Shown here: one piece after another, positions 51,403 through 60,902 of the stretch
Layout: every line of letters begins with the position of its first letter
Position numbering within the stretch: position 1 is the first letter of the stretch
Assembly: GCA_964293815.1 (NCBI GenBank)
Contig: CAXYYC010000001.1
Coordinates: forward strand, 186,001 to 250,000
Source of the DNA: CTSOIL-112 sp964293815
GTDB taxonomy: Bacteria; Pseudomonadota; Gammaproteobacteria; Burkholderiales; Burkholderiaceae
Direction: 5' to 3'
Length of the DNA stretch: 64,000 nucleotides
The notes under the pieces: model-generated
Database searches by the model: none
Told to the model about the DNA's origin: nothing
What the model saw: the letters and a program-made list of their open reading frames with translations, nothing else
Position numbers and translations under genes: made by a program

Positions 51403-52599
51403 ATGAGCCAAACACCACAATTAGCACGATTAGAACAATTACAACCTGCGCCACAAACGCTGCATTTTAGCGAACCGTTGCCACTGCAAAGCGGCGCGTC
51501 CCTGCGCGACTATACGCTGATGTACGAAACCTACGGCACGCTGAATGCGGCGCGTGACAACGCGGTGCTGATTTGCCACGCGCTGAACGCCTCGCACCAC
51601 GTCGCCGGCGTGTATGAGAATGGCGATGCGGGCTGGTGGGACAATATGGTCGGACCGGGTAAACCGGTCGATACCAATCGATTTTTTGTCGTCGGGGTGA
51701 ATAACCTCGGCTCGTGCTTCGGTTCCACAGGGCCGATGCACACCAATCCCGACACGGGCAAACCGTATGGTGCGGACTTTCCTGTGGTGACGGTGGAGGA
51801 TTGGGTCGATGCGCAAAAACGTCTGATGCACGCGCTTGGCATTGAGCAGTGGGCGGCGGTGATGGGCGGTTCACTCGGCGGGATGCAGGCGATGGCGTGG
51901 AGCGTGCGTTATCCTGAGCTGTTGCGTCATTGTGTGGTGATTGCCTCAAGCACACGTTTGTCCGCGCAGAACATTGCGTTTAACGATGTGGCGCGGCAGG
52001 CGATTTTGACCGACCCAGATTTTCACGGTGGGCATTTTTATGAACACGGTGTCGTGCCGAAAAACGGTCTGCGCGTGGCGCGCATGATCGGCCACATCAC
52101 CTATTTGTCAGATGACGATATGGCGGAAAAGTTTGGGCGCGAGCTGCGTCCGTTGGAGCATGCCGCCGATCAGGCGCGCAATTCGTATCGCTTTGACTAT
52201 GGCGTGGACTTTGAAATCGAATCGTATTTGCATTATCAGGGCGATAAATTTGCCAATTATTTTGACGCGAATACCTATTTGTTGATTACCAAGGCGCTGG
52301 ATTATTTTGATTTGGCCAAAGCGGATGGCTCCAAATCAACGAGCAATGATTTGACCGGCGTTTTAAAGCGCGCGCAGGCGGATTTCCTCGTCGTCTCGTT
52401 CACGACCGACTGGCGTTTTTCACCCGAACACAGTCATGACTTGGTGCAAGCCTTGGTCAAAAACCGTCGTCAAATCACCTACGCCGAGATTGATGCGCCA
52501 CACGGGCATGACGCATTTTTGATGACCGATGAGCGCTATCACAACGTGGTGCGCGGTTATTTTAAAAATATGCACATCAGCGAGGAGGGCGCAGCATGA
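51403..52599 (+). CDS. metX: homoserine O-acyltransferase
   Basis: The 398-residue alpha/beta-fold enzyme has the MetX motifs ICHALNASHHVAG, GSCFGSTGPMHTNP and the nucleophile elbow AVMGGSLGGMQAMAW, with catalytic Asp and His later in FTTDWRFSPEHS and DAPHGHDAFLM. It activates homoserine for methionine synthesis. Many proteobacterial MetX proteins use succinyl-CoA rather than acetyl-CoA, so acetyl- or succinyl-specificity is not decided here. It forms an operon with metW. Confidence 0.96.
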   Translation: MSQTPQLARLEQLQPAPQTLHFSEPLPLQSGASLRDYTLMYETYGTLNAARDNAVLICHALNASHHVAGVYENGDAGWWDNMVGPGKPVDTNRFFVVGVNNLGSCFGSTGPMHTNPDTGKPYGADFPVVTVEDWVDAQKRLMHALGIEQWAAVMGGSLGGMQAMAWSVRYPELLRHCVVIASSTRLSAQNIAFNDVARQAILTDPDFHGGHFYEHGVVPKNGLRVARMIGHITYLSDDDMAEKFGRELRPLEHAADQARNSYRFDYGVDFEIESYLHYQGDKFANYFDANTYLLITKALDYFDLAKADGSKSTSNDLTGVLKRAQADFLVVSFTTDWRFSPEHSHDLVQALVKNRRQITYAEIDAPHGHDAFLMTDERYHNVVRGYFKNMHISEEGAA

Positions 52600-53255
52600 G
52601 CGCGACACAAACAGCATGGGAGCCATCCGGCGAGCAGACGCAGATTCAACCATTCAATCCCGCCGCCGTACTTGCGGGTCTGCAACGCCCTGATTTCGAG
52701 GTCATCAGCCGCTGGATTCCAGAGCGCGCACATGTATTGGACTTGGGCTGTGGCGATGGCACATTATTGGCCAAACTTATCCGCGAACGTGCGGTAACGG
52801 GCTATGGTGTCGAGAAAAACGATGCGAATATCGGCGCTTGCGTTGCCAAAGGCTTGCATGTATTGCAACAGGACTTGGAAGCAGGTCTGTCGTGGTTTGA
52901 TGATGACAGTTTTGACGTCGTTGTTTTATCGTTGACCTTGCAAGCCGTACACGAAACCGAAAACATCATGCGCGAAATCGTGCGCGTGGGCAAAAAAGCC
53001 ATCGTCTCCGTACCGAATTTCGGCTATTGGGCGCACCGCTTGTCCGTATTTCGCGGGCGGATGCCGGTATCCAAAACCCTGCCGTATGAATGGTACAACA
53101 CGCCGAACGTGCGCGTGCTGACGCTCAAAGATTTTGAAAAACTCGCGCACGATCTCGACTGTCGCATCACGCGGCGCGTGGTGCTACACGATCAGCAAGA
53201 AGTGCGCTTTTTACCCAATCTGCGCGGCAGTTTGGCAGTTTTTGAGATGGAATGA
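52596..53255 (+). CDS. metW: methionine biosynthesis protein MetW
   Basis: A 219-residue methyltransferase-fold protein with SAM motif VLDLGCGDGTLLAKL and VVLSLTLQAVHETENIM. MetW is always beside metX in proteobacteria and is thought to help the MetX reaction or its regulation; no methylation target is firmly known. It overlaps metX by 4 bases (ATGA). Confidence 0.95.
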   Translation: MSATQTAWEPSGEQTQIQPFNPAAVLAGLQRPDFEVISRWIPERAHVLDLGCGDGTLLAKLIRERAVTGYGVEKNDANIGACVAKGLHVLQQDLEAGLSWFDDDSFDVVVLSLTLQAVHETENIMREIVRVGKKAIVSVPNFGYWAHRLSVFRGRMPVSKTLPYEWYNTPNVRVLTLKDFEKLAHDLDCRITRRVVLHDQQEVRFLPNLRGSLAVFEME

Positions 53256-53265
53256 GGGGATCGAA

Positions 53266-54180
53266 ATGCGCATGGCTCGCGGCTGGTTTGGGTTAACGCT
53301 ATTGGTTTGGGCGGGCTGGGCGCAGGCGCAGGATGCGTTTTGCACCACGCAAATTCCGCAGACCAAAGCCCAATACGCCGCACAATTGGCCTGCCAAGAG
53401 CACCAACTCTGGCGCGAGCCATTCATCAATGCGCGAGGACAGTTACTCAAAATTGGTCCGATGGAAGCCGAGCGCGATAGGCTGAGCGATGGCACGCCCG
53501 CGTGGCGGCGGGTGCTGCATTATTGGCACAACAGTGTTGGGCTGAATGACCTGTTTCGCGGCCAACAGCCACCCGATTATCCCGAAAGCGCACTCAATGA
53601 CGCCGTGACCCGCGCGCAGATTGTCGATACGCCGTGGTCGGGCGCATTCATCAGCTATCTCATGCGCGCGGCGGGGTTCACTGAGGACGAATTTCACCTT
53701 GCCGATGGTCATATTCGCTACCTGAAGGCCGCTTACGCTGCGCAACCCAATGGCGCCTTTCGTCTACACAACCCTATAAGCACACCACTACAAACCGGCG
53801 ATTTACTGTGCTATGTGCGCGAAGGACGACGCGTATTCGGCGCGGCGGGATTTGAGCAATGGCTGGCCGAGCACGCCACGGACGAACAATCGTTGAAAAT
53901 GCACTGCGATATGGTGGTCGGGGTGCGCACAAGCCGTGACCATCGCCGTGCCTATGCCATTGGTGGCAATGTGGTGCAGGCCGTCACTATGCGCGAACTC
54001 ACGCTCAATGCGCGCGGCGCACTGTCCGCCACGCACACATTGCCCGTGCGTGCCGGTTCGTGGCTGGTCGATACGCTGGGCGAGGACGATACGCCAGCCT
54101 GCGCTTTGAATGCGCTGAATCAGTGCGATATGAATCGGCAGGATTGGGTGACGCTATTGCGTTACCAGTCAAATTCATGA
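53266..54180 (+). CDS. DUF2272-family secreted protein
   Basis: From the ATG at 53266, preceded by GAGGGG, the 304-residue protein begins MRMARGWFGLTLLVWAGWAQA, a signal peptide. The upstream frame overlaps metW and is not used. The DUF2272 core is visible: VDTPWSGAFISYLMRAAGF, then DLLCYVREG and MHCDMVVGV, a pattern like NlpC/P60-type papain folds, with a Cys and a His. DUF2272 may be a cell-wall amidase. It is 10 bp after metW, and so co-transcribed. Confidence 0.85.
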   Translation: MRMARGWFGLTLLVWAGWAQAQDAFCTTQIPQTKAQYAAQLACQEHQLWREPFINARGQLLKIGPMEAERDRLSDGTPAWRRVLHYWHNSVGLNDLFRGQQPPDYPESALNDAVTRAQIVDTPWSGAFISYLMRAAGFTEDEFHLADGHIRYLKAAYAAQPNGAFRLHNPISTPLQTGDLLCYVREGRRVFGAAGFEQWLAEHATDEQSLKMHCDMVVGVRTSRDHRRAYAIGGNVVQAVTMRELTLNARGALSATHTLPVRAGSWLVDTLGEDDTPACALNALNQCDMNRQDWVTLLRYQSNS

Positions 54181-54185
54181 TTAAT

Positions 54186-55172
54186 TCATGCGCTGATGGC
54201 TTGATATTCGATGCGCCATTCGCCCGTTTGGATGCGCTGATGATACGAGAGCGGCAATTCAAATACATCTTTGCCATCAACCGTGCGTCGCAGATAATTC
54301 ATCACGATCTCTCCGTGTGCGTCATAAATGGTGACACGGTATGCGGATGTGGGCGGCGATAGGCGCACGGTGATTTGTTTGGCATTGAATCCACCCAATG
54401 CGCTGCCGCCGCTCATTTCGGCGCGCGGCGAGTCAATCGGTGTGGCGAACGGCAGCTCATGCACTGTATCGTGCACGAGACAGTAGGGCGCAATTTTCGG
54501 CCAAATCACTTCTGCTAAAAAGACCTGATCGGCGTGCGTTGGATGCAGCGCCGTTCGGGTTGAAAGATGCTCGTTAATCCATTCGGGCATGTGCGCCAAA
54601 AACGGTGCATGTGCGCCCCACATACCCGCCAGCATCAAATCCAAATGCGAATACCAATCGCGAAACACATGAAACGGCTGAGGCGAATCCAGCCAAAGCT
54701 GCACCCACTGCGCTTCACGCGGGCTGATGATCGAGTCGGCGTCGCGAAATTGTACTTTGGCTACTTGTGGCTCGCTCACGGCATGAAAGCGCCAGAATGT
54801 CCCCGGCCAGTGGGCGATACCGAGTTGATGCACGTCCAACAAACGAACCCGATAGCGGCGCAGGCGTTGCAACACATGCTCGGGAACGCTGGCATCGTGA
54901 TACACCCACATTTGCCAATCGGGATATACCTCGGGCATGGCTTGTGCGTTGAGAATCGCGGTTTCACAGTAAATCGGGTTGTCGCCAAACAGCGAAAACG
55001 ACAGCACACGGCGGTTAATCGCCGCCTGTTTGCACACCCATGCCGACTCCAGTACGAGCGACTGGCTACCGAGGCGGGCGCTGTCTTCATAGCGCTTCTC
55101 ATTGCATGCTTGAATCGCGTCGTTTTTCAGCGCCGCGACTTGATGCCAATCCGCCAAGGAAATCTTAACCAT
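54186..55172 (-). CDS. glycosyltransferase-like protein, unknown function
   Basis: A 328-residue soluble protein. It has RVLSFSLFGDNPIYCETAILNA at residues about 55-75, a common opening in glycosyltransferases, and a DxD-type FRDADSIISPRE near 140. It also has HPTHADQVFLAEVIWPKI and VHELPFATPIDS further on. These suggest a nucleotide-sugar-dependent transferase of GT-A type; no exact family is recognised. It overlaps rluC by 8 bases on the same strand and converges with the DUF2272 gene. Confidence 0.6.
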   Translation of the reverse strand: MVKISLADWHQVAALKNDAIQACNEKRYEDSARLGSQSLVLESAWVCKQAAINRRVLSFSLFGDNPIYCETAILNAQAMPEVYPDWQMWVYHDASVPEHVLQRLRRYRVRLLDVHQLGIAHWPGTFWRFHAVSEPQVAKVQFRDADSIISPREAQWVQLWLDSPQPFHVFRDWYSHLDLMLAGMWGAHAPFLAHMPEWINEHLSTRTALHPTHADQVFLAEVIWPKIAPYCLVHDTVHELPFATPIDSPRAEMSGGSALGGFNAKQITVRLSPPTSAYRVTIYDAHGEIVMNYLRRTVDGKDVFELPLSYHQRIQTGEWRIEYQAISA

Positions 55173-56151
55173 GATCGTTCATAAATTGAGAAAAAATGGC
55201 AGGAATCGGCGCGCTCAAGGTCAAAACTTCGCCCGTTTGCGGGTGGGTGAATTTCAGGCTGTGCGCGTGGAGAAACATTCGCGCGCCGGTGTTTTTTGCG
55301 ATGCGTTTGTTCAGTTCAAAGTCGCCGTACTTGTCATCACCGACAATCGGATGACCGATGGACGCGCTGTGGACGCGAATTTGATGCGTGCGACCGGTGA
55401 AAATTTTCACGCGCACGGCGGTAAAATCGCCTGCCTGCTGGTCCATATTGAACTGCGTGTGGGCGCTTTGACCTTCGCCCTCATGCGCGACGACCACGCG
55501 GCGTTCGCCATTGGCCGCGACGTATTTATGCAGTGGTGCTTTGACGTGCGTGACTTTGTCGCTCAATTGGCCTTGTAAAATAGCGTAATAACGTTTATCC
55601 ATCCGACCATTGCGAATTTGTTCGTGCAGGTGAACGAGTGCGCTGCGTTTTTTCGCCAAAACCAGTAAACCCGAGGTTTCTTTGTCCAGTCGATGAACCA
55701 GTTCGAGAAATTTTAAATTTGGATAAGCGGCGCGTAATTGCTCAATCACGCCAAACGACACACCCGAACCGCCATGCACCGCCAGACCTGGGGGCTTGTC
55801 CACGATCAACAGTGCGTCGTCCTCAAAAATAATCGGTAATTTGTTCGCGCGGTGCGCGGGTACGACAGCGGGCGTGGATTCGCTCACGCGCACAGGCGGG
55901 ATGCGCACGATGTCGCCAGTTTGCAATTTGTAATCGACGTCAATCCGTCCCTTATTCACGCGCACTTCACCTTTGCGCACCACGCGGTAGACCCATGATT
56001 TGGGTACGCCTTTGCACACGCGCAGCAGGAAGTTGTCAATGCGCTGGCCGGCTTCGTGCTCCAAAATGGTGTGCAGACGCACACGCACGGTGGCTGAATC
56101 GGGCTGTGCGGGGCGGTGTTGGGGGCGCGCTAAATCGGTGGGTTTGCTCAT
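55165..56151 (-). CDS. rluC: 23S rRNA pseudouridine synthase RluC
   Basis: From MSKPTDLARPQHRP (56151), the 328-residue protein has an N-terminal S4 domain (AGQRIDNFLLRVCKGVPKSW) and the pseudouridine synthase domain with catalytic Asp in ELVHRLDKETSGLLVLAK. RluC makes pseudouridines 955, 2504 and 2580 of E. coli 23S rRNA; here the family assignment rests on the S4-PSU order and on divergent rne. The frame runs to 56205, but that start has no ribosome site. Confidence 0.93.
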   Translation of the reverse strand: MSKPTDLARPQHRPAQPDSATVRVRLHTILEHEAGQRIDNFLLRVCKGVPKSWVYRVVRKGEVRVNKGRIDVDYKLQTGDIVRIPPVRVSESTPAVVPAHRANKLPIIFEDDALLIVDKPPGLAVHGGSGVSFGVIEQLRAAYPNLKFLELVHRLDKETSGLLVLAKKRSALVHLHEQIRNGRMDKRYYAILQGQLSDKVTHVKAPLHKYVAANGERRVVVAHEGEGQSAHTQFNMDQQAGDFTAVRVKIFTGRTHQIRVHSASIGHPIVGDDKYGDFELNKRIAKNTGARMFLHAHSLKFTHPQTGEVLTLSAPIPAIFSQFMNDHG

Positions 56152-56215
56152 ATTTGGGTCAAAAGCCAATGTAATTCGTTTAAATGTCTTGCGTAAGTGG
56201 TTCATTTTGCTATAA

Positions 56216-56995
56216 TTTGCCTGCGCTAATCGCGTCGTCAGAGCTTTTATCCAAAAGCATCATGCCAGTGGGCGCTGAACGTGCGCGACAGGACAGAAGG
56301 CTTAAGCCTCGCTGAACGCTATTGTAACGGGTTTAACCGATTTTTCCTCGATGTTTGATGCCGATGGCGGCATAAAGAAGTGTTATTGGAGCCTCATTGA
56401 GCTTCGACTTCGCCCAAAAACGACATTGACATAAAAAACGGATGTCTAAAGCAGGCATTTGCTGTGCACTTATCGGGTGTGCGGAGGTGTTTGTGGACGT
56501 AAGCACATTGAATATGTGTGTATGAACGGAAGAAAGAATTTATTTTTGAATTGAGCGTGTGGGCATTGGCTCATCAACCGAGCGGGTATCTTGAATAATA
56601 ACAAAATTCAACCCCGACACTTGACGATGACGGCACTGAACGCCGAGACAATTTGAAGCGATGAAACCGAAGGGTGTTGACCGAGAATCGGTCAAAAACT
56701 TTTTGAGTGAACTATTGGCAGTATTTATCGAGTTAGTAAGTGCTTACCATAAAATCTGTATGGCGGTTGTTTAATCCGCGCTGAAAGAGAATGGGTTAAA
56801 AGCACGGTACGCACTATGCTGGGGCGCAGTCCCGAGCATCATCGTCATTCAAGCGATTGAATGATGTCTTTCCAACTCCGTTTTGACACAACGCAGTGTT
56901 GCGCGTTCAAGGCATGGCGAACGCCCCGCCGGGTGGGTGTACAAGCCATCGCTGATGGTTTTTTGCGACGATAGCTCGTCGCACGGAGTTTAAAC
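56216..56995 (+). promoter_or_regulatory. long structured leader/intergenic region of rne
   Basis: This 780-base gap between divergent rluC and rne has no gene. It holds a hairpin CATTCAA-GCGA-TTGAATG (56846-56863, GNRA loop), a short terminator-like CCATC-GCT-GATGG followed by T6 (56946-56964), and GCGACGA-TAGC-TCGTCGC (56965-56982) just before the ribosome site GGAG. E. coli rne also has a long structured 5' UTR that lets RNase E cut its own mRNA, so I infer similar feedback here. Confidence 0.6.
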
Positions 56996-59900
56996 ATGAA
57001 ACGTATGTTATTTAATGCCACGCACGCAGAAGAGTTGCGCGTGGCGATTGTTGATGGGCAAAAGCTCATTGACATTGATATTGAGTCCTCAGGGCGCGAA
57101 CAGCGCAAAGGCAATATTTATAAAGGCGTGGTGACGCGCGTCGAACCGTCCTTGGAGGCGTGTTTTGTCAATTATGGTGAAGAGCGTCACGGCTTTTTGC
57201 CATTCAAAGAAATCGAACGCAACTTGTTCAAAGAAGGCGTTGAAGCACGTTCGGCGCGTATTCAAGACGTGATTTTTGAAGGTCAAGAATTAATCGTTCA
57301 GGTGGAAAAAGAAGAGCGCGGCAATAAAGGCGCAGCGCTGACCACCTTTATCTCGCTTGCTGGTCGATACTTGGTTTTGATGCCAAACAATCCGCGCGGC
57401 GGTGGTGTTTCGCGTCGTATCGAAGGCGAAGATCGCCAAGAACTGCGCGAAGCGATGAGCCAGCTCGATATTCCACAAGGGATGAGCATCATTGCCCGCA
57501 CGGCGGGTATTGGTCGCTCGGCTGAGGAATTGCAATGGGACATGAATTATCTGCTGCAATTGTGGCAAGCGATTGACGGCGCAGCACAGCCGGACACCAA
57601 CGCGCAAGGCGCGCGCACCAATCCGGCGCCATTTTTGATTTACCTCGAATCCAGCTTGGTGATTCGCGCGATTCGTGACTACTTCCAGCCGGACATCGGC
57701 GAGATTTTGATCGACACGCAAGATATTTTTGAACAAGCGCAATCGTTCATGAGCGTGGTCATGCCGCACAACGCGCACCGCGTCAAACGCTACACCGACG
57801 ATATTCCGCTGTATTCGCGTTTCCAAATCGAACATCAAATCGAAACCGCCTACGCGCGTACCGTACCACTGCCATCGGGCGGCGCGATTGTGATTGACCA
57901 CACCGAAGCCTTGGTTTCCGTGGACGTCAACAGCGCCCGCGCAACCCGTGGTTCGGACATCGAAGACACCGCATTCAAAACCAATCTCGAAGCGGCCGAA
58001 GAAGTGGCGCGTCAATTGCGTCTGCGCGACTTGGGTGGTTTGGTGGTGATCGACTTCATTGACATGGAGTCATCGAAAAATCAAAAAGAAGTCGAAAGTC
58101 GCCTGAAAGAAGCTCTGCGCTACGACCGTGCGCGCGTACAAATGGGTAAAATTTCCCGCTTCGGCTTGATGGAACTCTCGCGTCAACGTCTGCGCCCGTC
58201 GCTGTCCGAAGGCTCGCACATCACCTGCCCGCGCTGTAACGGCACTGGCGTGATTCGCGACATCGAGTCGTCGGCATTGCACGTTTTGCGCATTGTGCAA
58301 GAAGAAGCGATGAAAGACCACACTGCCGCGATCAACGTACAAGTACCGATTGACGTTGCGACCTTCTTGTTGAACGAAAAACGCGCGGAAATTCATTTGC
58401 TCGAACACCGCACGAAAACCAACATCATCCTGATTCCGAACAAATACTTGGAAACGCCACACTACAAACTCGACCGTATGCGTCACGACGACGAACGTTT
58501 AGAGTTGGTACAGGCAAGTTACGCCCAAGTAGAAAAACCGGAAGAAGACGAAACCTACGCCAAACGCGAACAACAAACGCCGGAACGTCAAGAAGCCGTG
58601 GTTAAAGGCATCACGCCAAGTGCGCCAGCACCTGCGCCAGTCGAAGAAACCCGCGCCAAAGTGGTTGAACCCGCGCCGAAACTCGGTCTGTGGGCGCGCA
58701 TCAAGAGCCTGTTTGGCATTGCGCCAGAAGTAGCGCCAGAGCCAGAGCCGACCCAAAACCGTCGCCGCAATACGCGTGGCAATGCCTCGGGTAACCGCAA
58801 CCACAACGACAATCGCCGTTCAGGTGACCGCAATCGCAACCGCAATAACCGCGATGGCCGTGACGAAACCCGCGCTGGCAAAACCGACGACAAAGCGGAT
58901 AAAGCGGATAAAGTGGACAAAGCGGCGAAAGCCGATGGTGACAAAACTGCCAAGAACGACAATCGCACCGAGCGCACGCCGCGCAACGAACGCAGAACTC
59001 AGCGCAATGAACGCACCGAACGCACTGAGCGCGTGAATAAATCAGCGGATGACGCAGTCGCGAACAAAAAAGTCGAAGACACCCGCGTTGAACGTACCGA
59101 ACGCGCTGAGGACGGCGAAAAAGCAAGCAGCGAATCGCGCAACAACCGTCGCCGCCGCGATCGCAACCGCAACCGCAATACCGAGGCGGGCGAGCAAGTC
59201 GCAGCGGGCGTGGCCATCGGCTCTGTAACAGAAACGACTGAAGTGGTGCAAACTGCCGTGGTCGCTGCGCCAGTGGCACATGCAGACGCATCAACAGCGC
59301 AGGTAACAGCTGAGACACCGACTGCTGTGGAGCACACCGACGTCAGCGTTCAAGCCGAGGTTAGCGATGTTGCCAATGGTGCGCCAGCCGATCAGAGCAA
59401 TGGCCAGCGCGAACCGCGTGAGCGTCGTTTGCGCACTGGACGTGATCGTCGAGACCGCCGTGATCGTCGTGAGTCGAAAGACAATGAAGCGATTAAGGCA
59501 CAAGATGGACACAATGGCAGTCCAGCGGCATTGCCGGTCATGTCTGCGGCGGCAGGAACGATTTCCGAATTGATGCGTGAAGATACGGATGCCATGCCAA
59601 GTCATGCGGATTCTGATCAGACGCCGCTGGTGATTCAAGTGGCCGCGCCGGTTGCACCAGTCGCACCGGTTATGCCAGTTGCACCGGCCGCACCCGTCGC
59701 AACAGTTGTAGCCGTGGCGTCCGAGGCTTCCATGACAACTGAGGCGCCAACCCCGACGCAAATCGTTGCGCAAGCCGTTGAAGTGATGGCTGAATCCACG
59801 AGCAATAGTGCGCCCGAGGCATTTGTATCAGAAATGCCTGTGGTGAGTCATGTGAGTGCAGAAGCGGTTGAGGTTGTCGGAGCGTCCGAAACCCAAGCGG

Positions 59901-60187
59901 TCGAGTCGGTAGACGCCGCTGCGGTAGCCGTGATTGAGAAAGCAACGCCAGCAGCCATCGAGCCGGTTCAGACGGTTGGGCAAGAATTGACACCGACCGA
60001 AGCGCCGGCTGATTTGGACACCCTGCTGAGTCAAGCGGGCTTGCAATTGGTACAAACCGATGCATCTGCGGTGAATTACTCCGCCGAACCGGTCGCGCCG
60101 GTGCGTCAGAATCCGCCGCGTGAGCGTAAACCGCGCGCAGTGGTGGAAGAAGAGCCATTGCAATTGGTGGAAACGCACAATTCCTAA
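56996..60187 (+). CDS. rne: ribonuclease E
   Basis: The 1063-residue protein begins MKRMLFNATHAEELRVAIVDG. It has an S1 domain (about residues 35-120), an RNase H-like and DNase I-like catalytic core with VSVDVNSARATRG and LGGLVVIDFIDMES holding the catalytic Asp residues, and the Zn-link CPRCNGTGVIRDIES. The C-terminal half, from about 510, is a disordered scaffold rich in Arg/Asn/Glu and later Val/Ala/Pro, with no recognised domain. RNase E begins mRNA decay and processes rRNA and tRNA. In other bacteria the scaffold binds degradosome partners; here no partner site is recognised. Confidence 0.97.
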   Translation: MKRMLFNATHAEELRVAIVDGQKLIDIDIESSGREQRKGNIYKGVVTRVEPSLEACFVNYGEERHGFLPFKEIERNLFKEGVEARSARIQDVIFEGQELIVQVEKEERGNKGAALTTFISLAGRYLVLMPNNPRGGGVSRRIEGEDRQELREAMSQLDIPQGMSIIARTAGIGRSAEELQWDMNYLLQLWQAIDGAAQPDTNAQGARTNPAPFLIYLESSLVIRAIRDYFQPDIGEILIDTQDIFEQAQSFMSVVMPHNAHRVKRYTDDIPLYSRFQIEHQIETAYARTVPLPSGGAIVIDHTEALVSVDVNSARATRGSDIEDTAFKTNLEAAEEVARQLRLRDLGGLVVIDFIDMESSKNQKEVESRLKEALRYDRARVQMGKISRFGLMELSRQRLRPSLSEGSHITCPRCNGTGVIRDIESSALHVLRIVQEEAMKDHTAAINVQVPIDVATFLLNEKRAEIHLLEHRTKTNIILIPNKYLETPHYKLDRMRHDDERLELVQASYAQVEKPEEDETYAKREQQTPERQEAVVKGITPSAPAPAPVEETRAKVVEPAPKLGLWARIKSLFGIAPEVAPEPEPTQNRRRNTRGNASGNRNHNDNRRSGDRNRNRNNRDGRDETRAGKTDDKADKADKVDKAAKADGDKTAKNDNRTERTPRNERRTQRNERTERTERVNKSADDAVANKKVEDTRVERTERAEDGEKASSESRNNRRRRDRNRNRNTEAGEQVAAGVAIGSVTETTEVVQTAVVAAPVAHADASTAQVTAETPTAVEHTDVSVQAEVSDVANGAPADQSNGQREPRERRLRTGRDRRDRRDRRESKDNEAIKAQDGHNGSPAALPVMSAAAGTISELMREDTDAMPSHADSDQTPLVIQVAAPVAPVAPVMPVAPAAPVATVVAVASEASMTTEAPTPTQIVAQAVEVMAESTSNSAPEAFVSEMPVVSHVSAEAVEVVGASETQAVESVDAAAVAVIEKATPAAIEPVQTVGQELTPTEAPADLDTLLSQAGLQLVQTDASAVNYSAEPVAPVRQNPPRERKPRAVVEEEPLQLVETHNS

Positions 60188-60214
60188 AACCAGCATTTTC
60201 AATGGTTTAGCCAA

Positions 60215-60243
60215 CAAATGCGCAGAGAAATCTGCGCATTTTG
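60215..60243 (+). terminator. terminator of rne
   Basis: Stem AAATGCGCAGA / TCTGCGCATTT with a GAAA loop and T-rich tail. Confidence 0.85.
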
Positions 60244-60367
60244 TTATAGCTCTTTGACTGGTGGGCGGTGATGCATATTTGTCACAAAAAATTCATACCA
60301 AACACAGACAAAGCGAAAACCATTGCGGTACAATGGCCTTCCTGTTACTTTTTAGAAGGAGAATAAC

Positions 60368-60763
60368 ATGAGCATTTTCGGTACCATTATGTCCAAATTG
60401 GGTTTGGGTAAAAAAGAAGAAGCACCAGCAGTTCAAGAAACTCCAGTCGTTGCGGAAGCAGCGCCAGCAGTAGAAGCGGCTCCCGTGTCTGTTGCGATCA
60501 GTGAAGTCGATGTTGTGGGCAAATTGAATGATTTGGCTGCAAACAATGCGGAAAAATTGAACTGGCAAACCTCAATTGTTGACCTGATGAAATTGTTGGG
60601 TATGGACAGCAGCTTGGGACATCGCAAAGAATTGGCCACAGAATTGGGTTGCCCAGCTAATTTGATGAATGACTCTGCGAGCATGAACATCTGGTTGCAC
60701 AAAACTGTTTTGCAACAGTTGGCGGCCAATGGCGGTAATATCCCTGCAAGCTTGTTGGGCTAA
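60368..60763 (+). CDS. DUF3597-family protein
   Basis: The 131-residue protein begins MSIFGTIMSKLGLGKKEE, followed by an Ala/Val/Pro linker and a helical domain DVVGKLNDLAANNAEKLNWQTSIVDLMKLLGMDSSLGHRKELA (in pieces), the DUF3597 signature. Function is unknown; the family is found with stress-linked genes. AGAAGGAG gives a strong ribosome site. Confidence 0.9.
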   Translation: MSIFGTIMSKLGLGKKEEAPAVQETPVVAEAAPAVEAAPVSVAISEVDVVGKLNDLAANNAEKLNWQTSIVDLMKLLGMDSSLGHRKELATELGCPANLMNDSASMNIWLHKTVLQQLAANGGNIPASLLG

Positions 60764-60808
60764 TCGTCAGTTAATGGCACATGCTGCTGTTTTCAGTGGC
60801 GTTGCTTA

Positions 60809-60845
60809 AAAAACCAACCCTCCAAAACGGAGGGTTGGTTTTTTT
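60809..60845. terminator. bidirectional terminator between DUF3597 and the histidine kinase
   Basis: A 15-bp perfect stem AAAAACCAACCCTCC / GGAGGGTTGGTTTTT with a 5-nt loop and A and T runs on both sides serves the two convergent genes. Confidence 0.92.
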
Positions 60846-60902
60846 GTACCTGTGCGCTGGTGCGCCTGAGTGCATGGTGATGTCTTCGGGTTCAGGCTTG
60901 GT

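Noticed and set aside
57290..58015. Minus-strand frame of 241 codons opposite rne
   Set aside because: Shadow of the RNase E catalytic core; no family motif and no start signal.
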